Shown: positions 10,641-21,011, counted from the stretch's first letter. The stretch: 64,000 nt of DNA from Notamacropus eugenii (GCF_028372415.1 NC_092872.1:518196224-518260223), one strand, 5' to 3'. The notes: generated from the sequence alone by a model not told the origin. Translations and numbers: made by a program.

Positions 10641-11235
10641 TTCAATACTGTTATTAGCTTTTGTTCAGTTATTTACTTTTTAAAAAATATTTGCCTTTTA
10701 TCATCCCCTATCTACTAGTAAACTCCTTGAGGATAGGCATCAGCAAATACATATAAGGAGGAAAAAGCTCTCATAGGATTGCTTTATACTTCTCTCCCTT
10801 TTCCCCCCACTCCCATTCCAGACTTCTTACACCTTGTTCCCCTGCACATACAATCCAATCTAGTTACACTGGCCTTGCCTTCTTATTGTTACTCCAACCA
10901 GGCACTTCATCATCTTCCCTGGCTGGGAGTGCTTTTTCTGGCTGTCCTCTATGCCTGAATCTCTCTCCTTCCTCATCTCCACCTCCAGGCTTCGCTGGCT
11001 TCCTTCATGCCTCAGGTAAGTTCTATCTCTTGTAAGAATACTTTCCCAGTTCTCCTTATGCTTAGTGTCTTCTGTCTGAGATTACCCTCAATTTATCCTG
11101 ACTGTTGTCTCCCCCATTAGACTGAATTTTTTGGTACTGGGTTTTTTTGGTTTGTTTGTTTGTTTGTTTTTTTGCCTTTCTTTGTATCCCCAGGGGCTTA
11201 GCACAATGCCTGGTAAACTGCTAGTGGAGTGCTTG
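10640..11235 (+). mobile_element. L2 LINE 3' part
   Basis: 'tgcctgaatctctctccttc', 'cttcgctggcttccttcatg' and 'cttagcacaatgcctggtaa' follow the L2 3' order. A second short L2 end piece lies at 10710-10750. Confidence 0.7.
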
Positions 11236-11496
11236 AGACATCTTAAAGCACACAAATCCAGAACCTCTCCAAGGGTACCTTTGCCATAGCACAGCAAGAC
11301 GATGGGCACTTCTTTGAGATGCTTTACCTCATCTCTCTGGGAAGAACTGCTCCCCCCTCTCTCTCCAGTAAAGCTGGCACTGCCGAGTTTCCCCCCTTTC
11401 TTCCCTCCCACCCCAGGGTCAGGTCTCTCTTCCTTTTAGAAGCACAGCTCTCCCACCACACTGCCCCCTCCCCAAAGCCTTTTTCATTCTTTCTCT

Positions 11497-11503
11497 TATA
11501 AAA
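11497..11503 (+). promoter_or_regulatory. isolated TATAAAA motif
   Basis: A perfect TATA box in a pyrimidine-rich stretch between the end of an L2 copy and the CpG-rich segment at 11540-12345. With no transcript evidence it may be chance. Confidence 0.2.
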
Positions 11504-11539
11504 CGAGATTTATTCACGTTTGTATTCTTCTAAGGGGCT

Positions 11540-12345
11540 GAGGAGGAGCGGAAGGAATGATCCCGTCACTGTGGTGAGAGAGTCTTTGGGGAGTCGGAAG
11601 ACTTTCCTTTCTTCTTTGAAAAACACAGGGCTTTGAACAAGAAAGGACTTAGGATTCATCATCCCTCCGTCCTCTCTGTGGCTCTTTCCTTCTCCTCCTC
11701 TCCCTCCCCACATGGTTTTAACAGGTGAGGAAACAGAAGCCTAGACAGGCTAATGGAGCTGTTTAGGCTACATAAGAAGCAGGCAGCCTAGCTAACCCTT
11801 CCATCCAATGCTCCTTCCCCCTCCTCTACGTAACTGGGGGGCATTTTTCATCCCCAACTCTCTGTGCCCTCCCGATTCTACCTCACCGATTTTACTGGTG
11901 TGAGCTGAACTGTTCGAGGTTTTTTGAACACTGAGTTGCCTCCTTGACTCCCGGAACGCAGCAGTGGCTGCCTTTGAGGGGCTCACCGCGCAGAAGGAAA
12001 CCTTCAGGGCAAGGCTTTCCCTTCCCTCCCCGGTCTCCAAAAAGGTTCGCGTCTCTAACTCGGGGTGCACACAGTCTCCGTGTTGGCCTCTTATATTTTC
12101 GCACTGGGAGTAACTGGGCCACTCATATAGTTTCGGTCTCGAAGCAACACAATGGAACTTTAGGAGCGCTGAAGAGAGGGGCGATTGGTCCAGGGACCGT
12201 CTGCAAGTTACCGCCTCAAAGATAACGGTGCTGAAAGCAATTGGGAAGATGGGAGGGAGCACAGAATATGGAAGAACGTGGATGACTGATGGATATGTGA
12301 GACTATTCATCATACATCCCTGGAGTCTGACGAGCACGGGATCAT
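11540..12345 (-). promoter_or_regulatory. CpG-rich candidate promoter, about 18 kb upstream of PREX1
   Basis: By hand count there are 20 CpGs in 11951-12340, in sequence otherwise nearly free of CpG and not obviously repetitive. Read on the minus strand it has a CCAAT box (rc of ATTGG at 12184-12188). About 84 bases on there is a TATA-like AAAATATAAGAGG (rc of 12089-12100). Further on is GCG|GTGAGC, a near-perfect splice donor, with the exon ending at 11987. These could mark the first exon of a minus-strand noncoding RNA, or an enhancer. The 181-residue minus-strand open frame across it has no recognisable domain. Confidence 0.45.
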
Positions 12346-12840
12346 GGATTTAAATCTGGAAAAAAATGTAACAACAATAAACACATCCAGCAATTAAAAT
12401 TTCCTAGAATTCAGAGTACCATGAACGGAATTGTTACAACTGCTGTTTCTAACACTGATCCATCAACATTTAAGAATAATGTTTTTAGTAGATGTTGTCA
12501 TCCCAAGCATTCATAATCTCCAAACTACAAGGAATGGGGAGCTTTCAAAATATAGAGACCTAGCAGTGGAGATTAAAGCCATGTGACAACAGAAAAAGTA
12601 GGTCATCCCTGGAAGCAGCTAGGGGTGTCCTGATGCGTCCAGTGAGTCTACAGAAGATGGATAAGCTTACATCTCAATATTCAATTATAAAAGACAATCA
12701 TTTTATCCATTTGCCCAACAGCCTACTGAATATTAAATATAAAAAAGATAAAAGCAGGACAGAGACTTGTCCTCCAATTATATCCATCTGAGAACACAGA
12801 AAAACTAAGAACTTTCATGTAATAAAGCTAGCAAGCTTTA
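12345..12840. other. intergenic, nothing clear
   Basis: A+T-rich single-copy-looking sequence next to the CpG-rich segment. No repeat or gene recognised. Confidence 0.4.
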
Positions 12841-12990
12841 TTGATTCCAAGATAGTCAAAAGGTTTTGAATTAGAGGACTTCTTGGGTTCAAATCTCAGT
12901 TCTGCAACTTACTACTTGCTTGACCTTGAGCAAGTCACAACCAATTTGGGCCTCAGTTTTTCCATCTAAAAATGAAATTGGCTTAGATAA
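12840..12990 (+). repeat. MIR
   Basis: 'cttgggttcaaatctcagtt', 'cttgaccttgagcaagtcac' and 'gggcctcagtttttccatct' in sense order. Confidence 0.7.
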
Positions 12991-13149
12991 GTGCTGTCAG
13001 ACTTAAATAGAAAGTGATCCCCTTGGGCAGGATATTGACTTAGAAAACCACAAATCAGCATTATCTATGTTGTATTGTCTATTGATTTTGTTAAACATTT
13101 CCTGATTACATTTTAATCTGGTTCTGGTCCCACTCTGTAGTTTTGTTTT

Positions 13150-13280
13150 CTTTTTTGTTAAGGCAGTGAGGTTGAGTGACTTGCCCAGGGTCACACAGCT
13201 TGTAAGTATTTGAGACTGGATTTGAACTCAGGTACTCTAGACTCAGTGCTACATCCATTTCACTACCTACCTGCCTCTCA
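13150..13280 (-). repeat. antisense SINE fragment (MIR/MAR1 core and head)
   Basis: 'gacttgcccagggtcacaca' and 'tggatttgaactcaggtact' then 'cactacctacctgcctc'. Confidence 0.6.
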
Positions 13281-13539
13281 TTCTGTAGTTTTTCAAGCCT
13301 TATAGGCCTGTCTCAGTTTGACACCACTGGCCTAAATGATGTATAAGGTTTGACTTCTAACCCTATGCTCTATTATCTCCCCCTCATGTTTACTTTACTT
13401 TAAAATCTGAGTCTTTTTTTTTATTTCAACCAAGATGGAAGTGCAGTGGCCTCCAATGGGCCCAATCCCATCATTGATCATTGAGAGGGATATGACCTGC
13501 TCTCTTTCCAGCCTGGGGATTCCATGAGGCAATGGGGAA

Positions 13540-13855
13540 GAGGAAGAAAATTCTAGGGGTGAGGGACAGTCTAAGCAAAGGCTCAGAAAAAGTATGGAAT
13601 GCCATACACAAAGGCTAGTAAGTAGGTCAGCTTGGCTGGAGTATAGCATGCATGGAGGAAGTGTGGGGAGGGAAAAAGGAGAGGGTAAAACATAATCAGT
13701 CTGGAAATATAGGCTGGAAATTTACTATGAAGAGTTTAAATGTCAAACAAGGGAATATATATTTTATCCTAAAAACAATAGGGAGACGTTGACATTTCAT
13801 AAGGGCAGTCACATGGTCAGACCTGTGCCCAATATCAATTTGGCAGATTGTGGAA
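13540..13855 (+). repeat. unnamed dispersed repeat ('tttatcctaaaaacaatag' family), copy 2
   Basis: The most complete copy: 'agcaaaggctcagaaaaagt', 'ggctggaaatttactatgaa', 'tttatcctaaaaacaatagg' and 'cagtcacatggtcagacctg'. Confidence 0.5.
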
Positions 13856-13900
13856 GATGGTTTTTTTAAAGGGTAATTTTAAAACCTGATTTGACAGGAT

Positions 13901-13946
13901 ATACTACTGCTACTACTGCTACTACTGCTACTACTACTACTACTAC
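13901..13946 (+). repeat. (ACT/GCT)n trinucleotide microsatellite
   Basis: Mixed TACTAC and TGC units, imperfect. Confidence 0.9.
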
Positions 13947-14049
13947 CACATTATAGTACAATTTGGTGAAAAGAGCAATGAATTGAGTCAGATGATACAG
14001 GTATTAGTCCTATCTCTGCTACCACTAACTCCCTTCATATCTGTAAAAT

Positions 14050-14235
14050 TAAGACATTATATTAATTAGGGCTCTTAGGGCTTATGAACTTATTTTTTAA
14101 AAATATTTTGAGAATTATACTTCAATAAAACTGATTTCCTTTATAATCCTATGTATCCTATACATATATATAATCCTATGTACATTTAAAAATATTCTTC
14201 TAAGAAGGTATCCATCATTTTATCAGACCATGACA
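14050..14235 (+). repeat. unnamed ~180-bp repeat D, copy 1
   Basis: 'cttatgaacttattttttaa', 'tcaataaaactgatttcctt', 'ttataatcctatgtatccta' and 'aaatattcttctaagaaggt'. The same ordered motifs recur in both orientations across the window. Confidence 0.55.
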
Positions 14236-14274
14236 CAAAAAATGACAGGAATCCCTAGATAGAGAATCCCCAAC

Positions 14275-14400
14275 CTCTCTTCCATCTTTACATTCCGAGT
14301 TCTATGTTGCTTCCAGATCTAACATTCAATATTCTGAGGTGATGTCTAGCTCCAACATTCTAAATTTTAGGGTTGTTTCTAGCTCTGACATTTTATTTTT
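14275..14400 (+). repeat. degenerate tandem array of a MIR3-tail module
   Basis: Reiterated 'ttctatgttgcttccagatctaa' type modules at 14299, 14340 and 14375. The module is the MIR3 3' tail (cttccagctctgacattcta). See also 15215-15395 and 42890-43140. Confidence 0.5.
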
Positions 14401-14404
14401 TAAA

Positions 14405-14600
14405 GCAAGAGTTTGTCATCCATTTTATGTCATGGACTCCTTTGGCAGTCTGGGGACGCTCATGGACCTCTTTTCAAAAGAATGTTTTTAAATGTAAAAA
14501 GTAACACATATAGAATTATAAAGATAATCAGTCATACTGCTATCTTTTTAGCTAAAGTTCATGGACCTCACATTTAAAAAGCCCTATTCTAAGGACTCTT
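14405..14600 (-). repeat. unnamed repeat D, copy 2
   Basis: Reverse orientation: 'tcatggactcctttggcagt', 'aagaatgtttttaaatgtaa' and 'aaagttcatggacctcacat'. Its left and right ends ('catggactcc', 'catggacct') resemble each other. Confidence 0.55.
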
Positions 14601-14639
14601 CTACTTCCAGTAATGTGTTCTACATTCTACAGTCCCTTC

Positions 14640-14895
14640 CAGATCTAACAATGTTAGCATTTACACAGCATCCTAAGGTTTGAAAGTGCTTTGCAATATT
14701 ATCTCATAAAAGAACTCTGGAAGGTAAGTCTATTATTATACCCATTTTACATTTCCCTTGAGAACTGGGTTACATACAGCTGAGGAAACCGAGGTAGACA
14801 GAGGTTAAGTGACTTGCTCAGGGTCACACAAGCTAGTGTCTCAGGCAAGTGACTCCAGGTACAGTGAGTTCTATTCACTATGCCATCTATCTGAC
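14640..14895 (-). repeat. MIR, antisense
   Basis: 'ctattattatacccatttta' and 'gaggttaagtgacttgctca' then 'gttctattcactatgccat'. Confidence 0.65.
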
Positions 14896-14909
14896 AGTCA
14901 TTGTTCTAT

Positions 14910-15215
14910 GTGGAGCAGCTAGGTGGTGCAGTGGATAGAGCACCAGTGGAGGAGTCAGGAGGACCTGAGTTCAAATCTCACCTCAGACACTTGACATTCA
15001 CTAGCTGTGTGATCTTGGGCAAGTCACTTAACCCCAGTTGCCTCCTCCTGGGTCATCTCCAGTCATCCTGATGAATATCTGGAGAAGTGAGGCTGGTGAC
15101 CTGCACAGCCCTCCCTCACTCAAAAGAAAGTCAAGTGCAAGTCATGTCATTATTTCTCTGATGATGGCATGGTCTTCTTCAGCAACAAAGGATGAACGCG
15201 CACACATGCACATTG
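14910..15215 (+). mobile_element. tRNA-headed SINE with RTE-type tail, full length
   Basis: Head 'ggagcagctaggtggtgcag', box B-like 'gagttcaaatctcacc' and 'ggcaagtcacttaaccccag'. The distinct 3' half is 'tcatctccagtcatcctgat ... gatggcatggtcttcttcag' ending 'aaaggatgaac'. That tail resembles the 3' end of the RTE-like LINE at 17505-17575, suggesting mobilisation by that LINE. Confidence 0.8.
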
Positions 15216-15395
15216 TTCTATGTTCTAAAGTCCCTTCCAGTTCTGAAATTAAGCTTTAAAACTCTTAGTTCTATGTTCCCTTCCAGCTCTTGTATTCTTT
15301 GCCACTGTTCTTTGTTCTAAAAATCTCTTCTGGTTATGACTTTTCGCTTGAAAAAGTCTCTTCCAGATCTATGATTCTAAAATTTTATCATATTT
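15215..15395 (+). repeat. degenerate tandem array of a MIR3-tail module
   Basis: Four or five imperfect units of the form 'ttctatgttctaaagtccct' / 'tccagttctg' are spaced roughly 40-55 bases apart. Confidence 0.55.
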
Positions 15396-15399
15396 TCTT

Positions 15400-16095
15400 T
15401 TAGTGAATAAGAAAATTCTGATCAATTTCTCACTTCTATTATTAAAAAAAAGAAACCTAAGCTAAGCTACAACTTCAAAAACAACCTATTCATTCACATA
15501 TAATTGACATTTAGGAAAGAGAAAACTCAGGCTCCTTCCTTCAGCCCCCTCAGTGGTTAACCTAGAAGAAAACATGACTATGTGGGCTCCATTGGGGCTA
15601 TGTCCCTATAGGCTTCCCCAAGAAGTATTTGTTCAGTGGCCTGGGGGGTGGCCTGTTCTTTGGACAGTTTTCAGGGGGCAGAGAGAACTGGGGAAAGGGA
15701 AGAACAGCCAGAGCCTAGGAAACTGCTTTCTGGGAATTTGCATGGCAGCCTTTAAGTAGAGGGCAAGTTGGAGATGCCTACCCAGAAGTCCACTTTTGCT
15801 CCATGATTTGCCAATTGCTGCTTAATTACAGTATTGATATAAATACAGACTATCCCCAACCTCGGCTTTGCCTCTAAAATGAGATTTCCTGTACTCTGAA
15901 CAAAGTAGTGCAATTGCAGGCCCCACTCAGGATTTATTTCAATCAGATTTAAGGGACTAGAGTGGCCTACTATTTGGACCAATATGAGAGGCCCTTTCAC
16001 AGAAACCAAGGCTACTGATATGCAACCTCACCTCACCCGGGATCTGGGTTGTGTTTTAGGTATAGAATTGGGAATTCCCAGAAGATTGTCCTTTA
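15400..16095. other. single-copy-looking intergenic sequence
   Basis: No repeat or exon recognised. The stretch 15755-16010 is a possible conserved noncoding block ('ttgctgcttaattacagtat'). Confidence 0.35.
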
Positions 16096-16099
16096 GTCA

Positions 16100-16260
16100 A
16101 AAACAGATAGGAAGGCTACCTAGAATACTGGTTCAAGGCCTTGTTCTGTGACTAACTTACTATATTACCTTGTCCAAATTCCTCAATTTCTCTACCCTTG
16201 AAATTGGGGGTAACTGACAGCTTTAATTGTTAAGGTTCCTTCCAGCTCAGGAGTGTGCTA
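16100..16260 (+). repeat. MIR3-type SINE fragment
   Basis: 'ggttcaaggccttgttctgt' and 'ttaaggttccttccagctca' at the expected spacing. Confidence 0.5.
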
Positions 16261-16679
16261 GAACTGGCTCCAAATGGCTTGGGAGAGCCAATTATTAAAT
16301 TTTCAGTGTATTTTACCTCAGACACCTGCAAACTACAAAGCAGGGCTTGGCAGATTGTTTTGCTGATTGTCTAGATTGAAGAGAGTGACAAAGAAAATGT
16401 TAACAATGCAGATTAAATTTTAAAGTATGTCAAGAATGCATTTCTTTTTTTTTTTTCTGGAGAAGCCATAGTTAAACATTTACCAGCATACTCCTGTAAA
16501 ATGGCTGATTTAAGGCTGGTTCAATGTATTGTTGGGGTGTTGGGTCAGGTAGGAACAACTGTACTGTGATTCCCACCCTTCTCCCTTATGTTTATCTAGA
16601 ATGGTGAATTTAAAAGAGCAAGCCAAGAGAATGAGAGACCCCTAAAGTCCTTTTTGTATAAAATGTAATCCAGCTTTAT

Positions 16680-17222
16680 AATTATGCCGCTCCTTTCTAT
16701 TTCAATGGTCACCACCCTAGTTCAGGTCCATATGACTGCCCTCTGCACTATTATAATAGTCCCCTTATAAATCTCCTCTTTCCCACTGTTCTAAAGTGCA
16801 ACTGGGCAGCTAGAATAGAGTGCTGGGCTCAAATCTGGCCTCAGACACCTACCAGCTGTATCATCCTGGGCTTGACCTCGTTTGCCTCAGTTTCCTCATC
16901 TGTAAAATGAGCTGGAGAAAGAAATGGCAAACCATTATCTCTGCCGTGAAAACCCTGAATGGGGTCACAAAGAATAGAACACAACTGAAACAACTGACCA
17001 ACAAAAATCCTATGATACTGTCATAGTACTGTCATTCTTTTCTTCATTCTCATTTGCACTGTATTTATCTTGTATATAAATGTTTGCCTGTTGTTTCCCC
17101 CATTAGACTGTGAGCTCCTTGAGGTCAAACTCTATGTTTTTGTCTTTCTTTGAATTCCTCTATCCCTTAGCACAGAGTCTGGCACATACCAGGTGCTTAA
17201 TAAATAAATGCTAATTGATTAA
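16680..17222 (+). mobile_element. L2 3' part split by a MAR1
   Basis: L2 sequence to about 16800 resumes at 17013. It ends with 'ttagactgtgagctccttga', 'ggcacataccaggtgcttaa' and 'taaataaatgctaattgatt'. Confidence 0.75.
16802..17012 (+). mobile_element. MAR1-type CORE-SINE inside an L2
   Basis: 'gggcagctagaatagagtgc', 'cctcatctgtaaaatgagct', 'gtcacaaagaatagaacaca' and 'actgaaacaactgaccaaca'. A sense-orientation MAR1 with a deletion in the head. Confidence 0.85.
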
Positions 17223-17499
17223 AATGATGATAATTAGGATTGCTTCCCTCTATGCACTGGCAATCTAGAAGACTTCTCTAAAACACAAACTGCCCTAAGA
17301 TGCCACTGTACCTTGCCTTTGGCTGTTCCCTATACCTGGAATGCCCGCTTTCACCTGTTGAATTCCTACCTATCTTTAAAAGTTCAGATCATAGGCCACA
17401 TCTTCTATGAGGCCTTCCCTTATTTTCTCTCTCCTTTTAGCCCTACTACATGATTTTGTTTTGTAACTCTTTATTATGGTTATCATACTATGTAATACC

Positions 17500-17972
17500 T
17501 CTTCTTGATTGGTTGGTTGGTTGTTGTCCTTCATCTTTGAAGAGAACCAAAATGACATCACCATGATAAATTGAAATTTCAGTGTGTCTGACTATGGCTA
17601 ATCAGACCAATATGAGCTTGGAATGCTATACCACAGGTTGGGAACAAATAGTCTGTGTGAATATTTGAGTTGAATATCCCAAATTTGCGCATCCTGCATT
17701 TACTTTGTGCTGTCTCAATTCTCCTTTGCTCATAGAGCACAGCACCCTTTCTGATGTGGGCACACCATGCTGAGTGGTCTTGTGCCAGTGTTTCCCATGT
17801 CCCACAGTCAAATCCAAAGTTCTTGAGAGACCTTAAGAGTATCCTTGTGTCGCTTCTTCTGGTTACCATGTGATTGCCTGCCCCATGTGAGTTCTCCATA
17901 AAATAGTCTTTTTGGCAAGCATACATTTTACATTCGAACTACATGGCCAGCCCAACATGATCCCCAATGTGG
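17500..17972 (-). mobile_element. RTE-like LINE, 3' half of a twin-primed insertion
   Basis: On the minus strand it reads the C-terminal part of the RTE-like polyprotein with frameshifts: CWAGHVVRM at the start, then CGTWETLAQDHSAW, AVLYEQRRIETAQSK, and a Cys/His-type end CGIAFQAHIGLISHSQTH. A 3' tail and a (CAAC)n-like terminus follow at 17505-17520. This is the part of the protein directly downstream of the reverse-transcriptase domain. It is joined head-to-head with 17973-18437. Confidence 0.85.
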
Positions 17973-18437
17973 CCTAATAATTAACACCAGGAAAACAGAG
18001 GTGCTCCATCACCCACCACCTCATTATCCATATGTAGAACCATTGGTTACAACAAATGGAGAAGTTTTGAATGCTGTGGATAAGTTTGTTTACCTTGGTA
18101 GTGTACTTTCCAGGGATGTACACGTTGACAATGAGGTTGATGCATGCACTGCCAGAACTAGCTCACTGTTTAGGAGACTCTGAAAAAAAGTTTGGGATAA
18201 AAGAGGTATTAGACTGACTACCAAACTGAAGGTCTACAGAGCCATTGTGCTGACCTCATTGTTATATGCTTGTTAAACATGAATAGTCTACCAGCACCAT
18301 GCCAGGAAACTGAATTGCTCCCATTTGAACTGTCTTAGGAAGAGTCTGAGGATCACCTGGCAGGATAAGGTACTGAAGTCCTTGCTCGAACTGAACTGCC
18401 AAGTATTCAAACCATGCTTCAGAGAACACAACCTTTT
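17973..18437 (+). mobile_element. RTE-like LINE, inverted 5' half
   Basis: The plus strand reads INTRKTEVLHHP, VDKFVYLGSVLSRD, TKLKVYRAIVLTSLLYAC, CLRKSLRITWQDKV and, in another frame, TEVLARTELPSIQTMLQRTQ. This is the segment just upstream of the minus-strand half: the protein continues from ...MLQRTQ at 18433 to WAGHVVRM at about 17950. No internal sequence seems to be missing. Stops and frameshifts show it is dead. Confidence 0.85.
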
Positions 18438-18599
18438 CTTAGTGTTGATGTCTTATACCTTACTGGACTGTAAGGCCCATAAGGGCAGAGACAGAAACAT
18501 GGTTAAACTTTGTCCTTCTTTCCATATACACATACACAGAGGAAGAAGACTCTTAATACATATTTGTAAAGTGAATGAATGAATAAATGAGTGCCTGCT

Positions 18600-18875
18600 T
18601 TGTACAAAGCCCCTACTGAATGGGGCCTTCTTACTTCTTTTTTTCCTCCTTGGTCATTGTTTGGGCCCTGAGTGACTCAGAGTGAATGCAAATAGGAATT
18701 CTTTCTGTTTTGGCCAGAAACTCTGAGGGTCTTCCCCTCCCAGTTTGATTTTTTTTGGGGGGGGGGAGGCTAGGTTAAAGAGGTCATTCTTTGCCTCATT
18801 TTTTTTTTTTTACCTAGGCTTAATCATTGAATAGGCTTTGCCTCAGTCAAACTGTGATCTGCTAAAGACCTTAGC
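18600..18875. other. intergenic, nothing clear
   Basis: Contains a G run near 18760 and a T run near 18800. No gene or assignable repeat. Confidence 0.35.
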
Positions 18876-19045
18876 TTTAAAAGTCTTCTGCTGCATCTGG
18901 GGCTATCTCCAGTAGTCCTGATATGTATCTTGGACTCAGAAGGCTCCAGAGGAGAAAGTGAGGCTGGTGACTTTGCATAGTTCTCCTTCACTTCAATCCA
19001 AATCACTTGACTGTCATGGCATCACCTCCCTTAGAGAATGAAGCA
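18875..19045 (+). mobile_element. SINE 3' part with RTE-type tail
   Basis: 'gctatctccagtagtcctga', 'ctccagaggagaaagtgagg' and 'gaatgaagcatagacaac' match the tail half of the SINE at 14910-15215, more diverged. Confidence 0.65.
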
Positions 19046-19339
19046 TAGACAACTGAGTGGAAGAGGATTAACAAAGCAAAATAAAAGCCAAGTCCTACAT
19101 CACAAGACAATGTCCTTACATGATAACACTTACAAGGGAAAACAGTACCAAGAGTGAAGATTGTTTATCTTCTGAAAGAACTCAGGTTCAAGTGGGACCA
19201 AAGACAGGCAAGAATCCCTGGGAGGAGATCATTTTGTGGTACAACCTTGAAGATGTGGAAGGGATAGTGTGGCATGGAGAAAGGAAAATGGCCTGAGGAC
19301 CAGGAGACCCACAGTCCTATATCTGTCATTAATTTGTGC

Positions 19340-19475
19340 TGGGAATATGCTGAATCCCAGCAGATTAGAAGCTCTTTGAGGGCAGGGACGGCCCCTTTTG
19401 TATTTGTCTCCCTATGGCCTAGCAGAGTGGTTAGCATGGAGGAGGCTTTTAATAAAGGTTTATTGGTTGGTAAGC
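19340..19475 (+). repeat. L2 3' end
   Basis: 'agctctttgagggcagggac', 'gtatttgtctccctatggcc' and 'ttaataaaggtttattggtt'. Confidence 0.75.
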
Positions 19476-19609
19476 TGATTGATCATGACCTTGATAAAGT
19501 CATTTTGACTTAGTTTCCTTCCATGTAAAATGAATGGGTTGGAGCAGCTAATGTATAGTTACTATACTTACTTTACTATAATTACTTTATGGCAGACAGT
19601 ACAAATCTG

Positions 19610-19672
19610 TGTAAGTATATATATCTGTATATATGTGTGTGTATATGTATGTGTGAAATATGTTTGTTTATA
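19610..19672 (+). repeat. TA/TG-rich microsatellite
   Basis: Mixed 'tatatatctgtatatatgtg' repeats. Confidence 0.8.
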
Positions 19673-19674
19673 TC

Positions 19675-20195
19675 TCTCTGCAGGTTATCACATCCGATTG
19701 GATACATAGTAAAAAAAATGATAGTGAAAGTGGAGAAAAGATGCTAAGAAATGAGTCTTGGGATGGAGATACGACAGGATTTGGTTGTTGCTGCTGCAGG
19801 CATTAAACCCCTGCCAACTACATCCAGGCCTTATAGGGCTGCATCCTAGAGATGGAAACACAATGATGTATTAAAAAAAATTCTCAAACCAGAGCCTGGT
19901 GACTCATATAAATTCCTACTGAAATGAATAAAAATATCAGGGTGAAAGACAGATTAGTCATTGGAACACAGTTTGCTTTTGGGACTTAGTGCCCCCATGA
20001 CTGCCTTCAGTTCCTATTAGTTTTTGAAATTTGGAAGCTGAAGCTTCCCAGGGTTGCCTACAGATCAATTACTAGTTAAAGATTCCCGATTTTGACTGTG
20101 GTTTCCAAGGTGAACAGAAAGTTTTTGGTGGTTGGGAGAGCCCTAAGGGAGCTGGGCTTAGTCAGAGCTATACTTCCCCTTAATGCCAGGTAGTA
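19675..20195. other. intergenic, nothing clear
   Basis: No repeat or gene assigned. Confidence 0.35.
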
Positions 20196-20345
20196 GTACC
20201 AATAAATTATATCTGGTCTTTCACATTCCTTACATCATTTGATCCTCACCAAAACCCATTTGACAGATGAGAAAACTAAGGCTTAGTGTAGTCAAATGAT
20301 TTATAGCTAGTGATGGAGTTGAGGTTAGACTGAAAATCTCCTGAA
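20195..20345 (-). repeat. MIR, antisense
   Basis: 'catttgatcctcaccaaaac' and 'gacagatgagaaaactaagg'. Confidence 0.6.
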
Positions 20346-20529
20346 CTGCCCCCCACTCTTTCCCTTTCAGTGCATTTATCATATATACCCCACCAGTAAA
20401 CTTCTATGCACATAGGACTTGTTACTTTTTTAATAGATGTATTTTTTAATTCTATCGGAAAAATAAGGAAAGAAAGGCAGCAAGGCTTGGAACAGTGCCT
20501 CGTAAGTAGTAAGTGCTTAATCAAGGCTT

Positions 20530-21005
20530 GATTTTATTACAGGTTGATGAGATGATATGGAGCCTTTGAAGATAGTGGAGTAGTTCTCAAGTTGGAATAT
20601 TCAAACAGTCAACAAGCGTTTATTAAATTCTAATTTAATTTCCTCAGATTTGCCTGGAATAGAATCTCAGTAGGACTCATTACCCTCCTTTTTATTTTGT
20701 TGGGTAAGAGAAAAGGAGGAGGGAAGGGACCTTGGGAAGGGAAACCAGGAATCCGATAAGCCACTTGAACCCTAGCAAATCTAGGGACAGTGTTTGGTGT
20801 GTACAGATCTGTCTTAGAGGGAGAGGAAATTGAGTGAATGTGTTATTTAAAGAGGCTGCCTCTATTTCTACTTCTGCTTTCTAAAGATGGGAGCTGCCAG
20901 GGTAATGTCTGGGAGAAAAGGAGTATGGTCAGTTCTTTAACACTGAAAGGCAGGCCATTTTCCTTCTCTGGACCTGTTTCTTTTGCTGTAAAATGAAAAG
21001 GTTGC
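20530..21005. other. intergenic, nothing clear
   Basis: Unassigned sequence. A short L2-like end ('cctcgtaagtagtaagtgct') lies just before it at 20497-20525. Confidence 0.35.
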
Positions 21006-21011
21006 CTTGTA

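Larger units (their letters stand above)
17265..18600 (+). mobile_element. L2 3' part split by the RTE-like insertion
   Basis: L2 from 'cctatacctggaatgcccgc' to about 17497 resumes near 18440 with 'actggactgtaaggcccata' and ends in 'gtgaatgaatgaataaatga'. The two halves fit together once the insertion at 17500-18437 is removed. Confidence 0.65.

Noticed and set aside
11792..12337. 181-residue minus-strand open frame in the upstream CpG-rich island
   Set aside because: No recognisable domain. It also crosses the putative donor at 11987/11986, so a noncoding transcript is the likelier use of this region.
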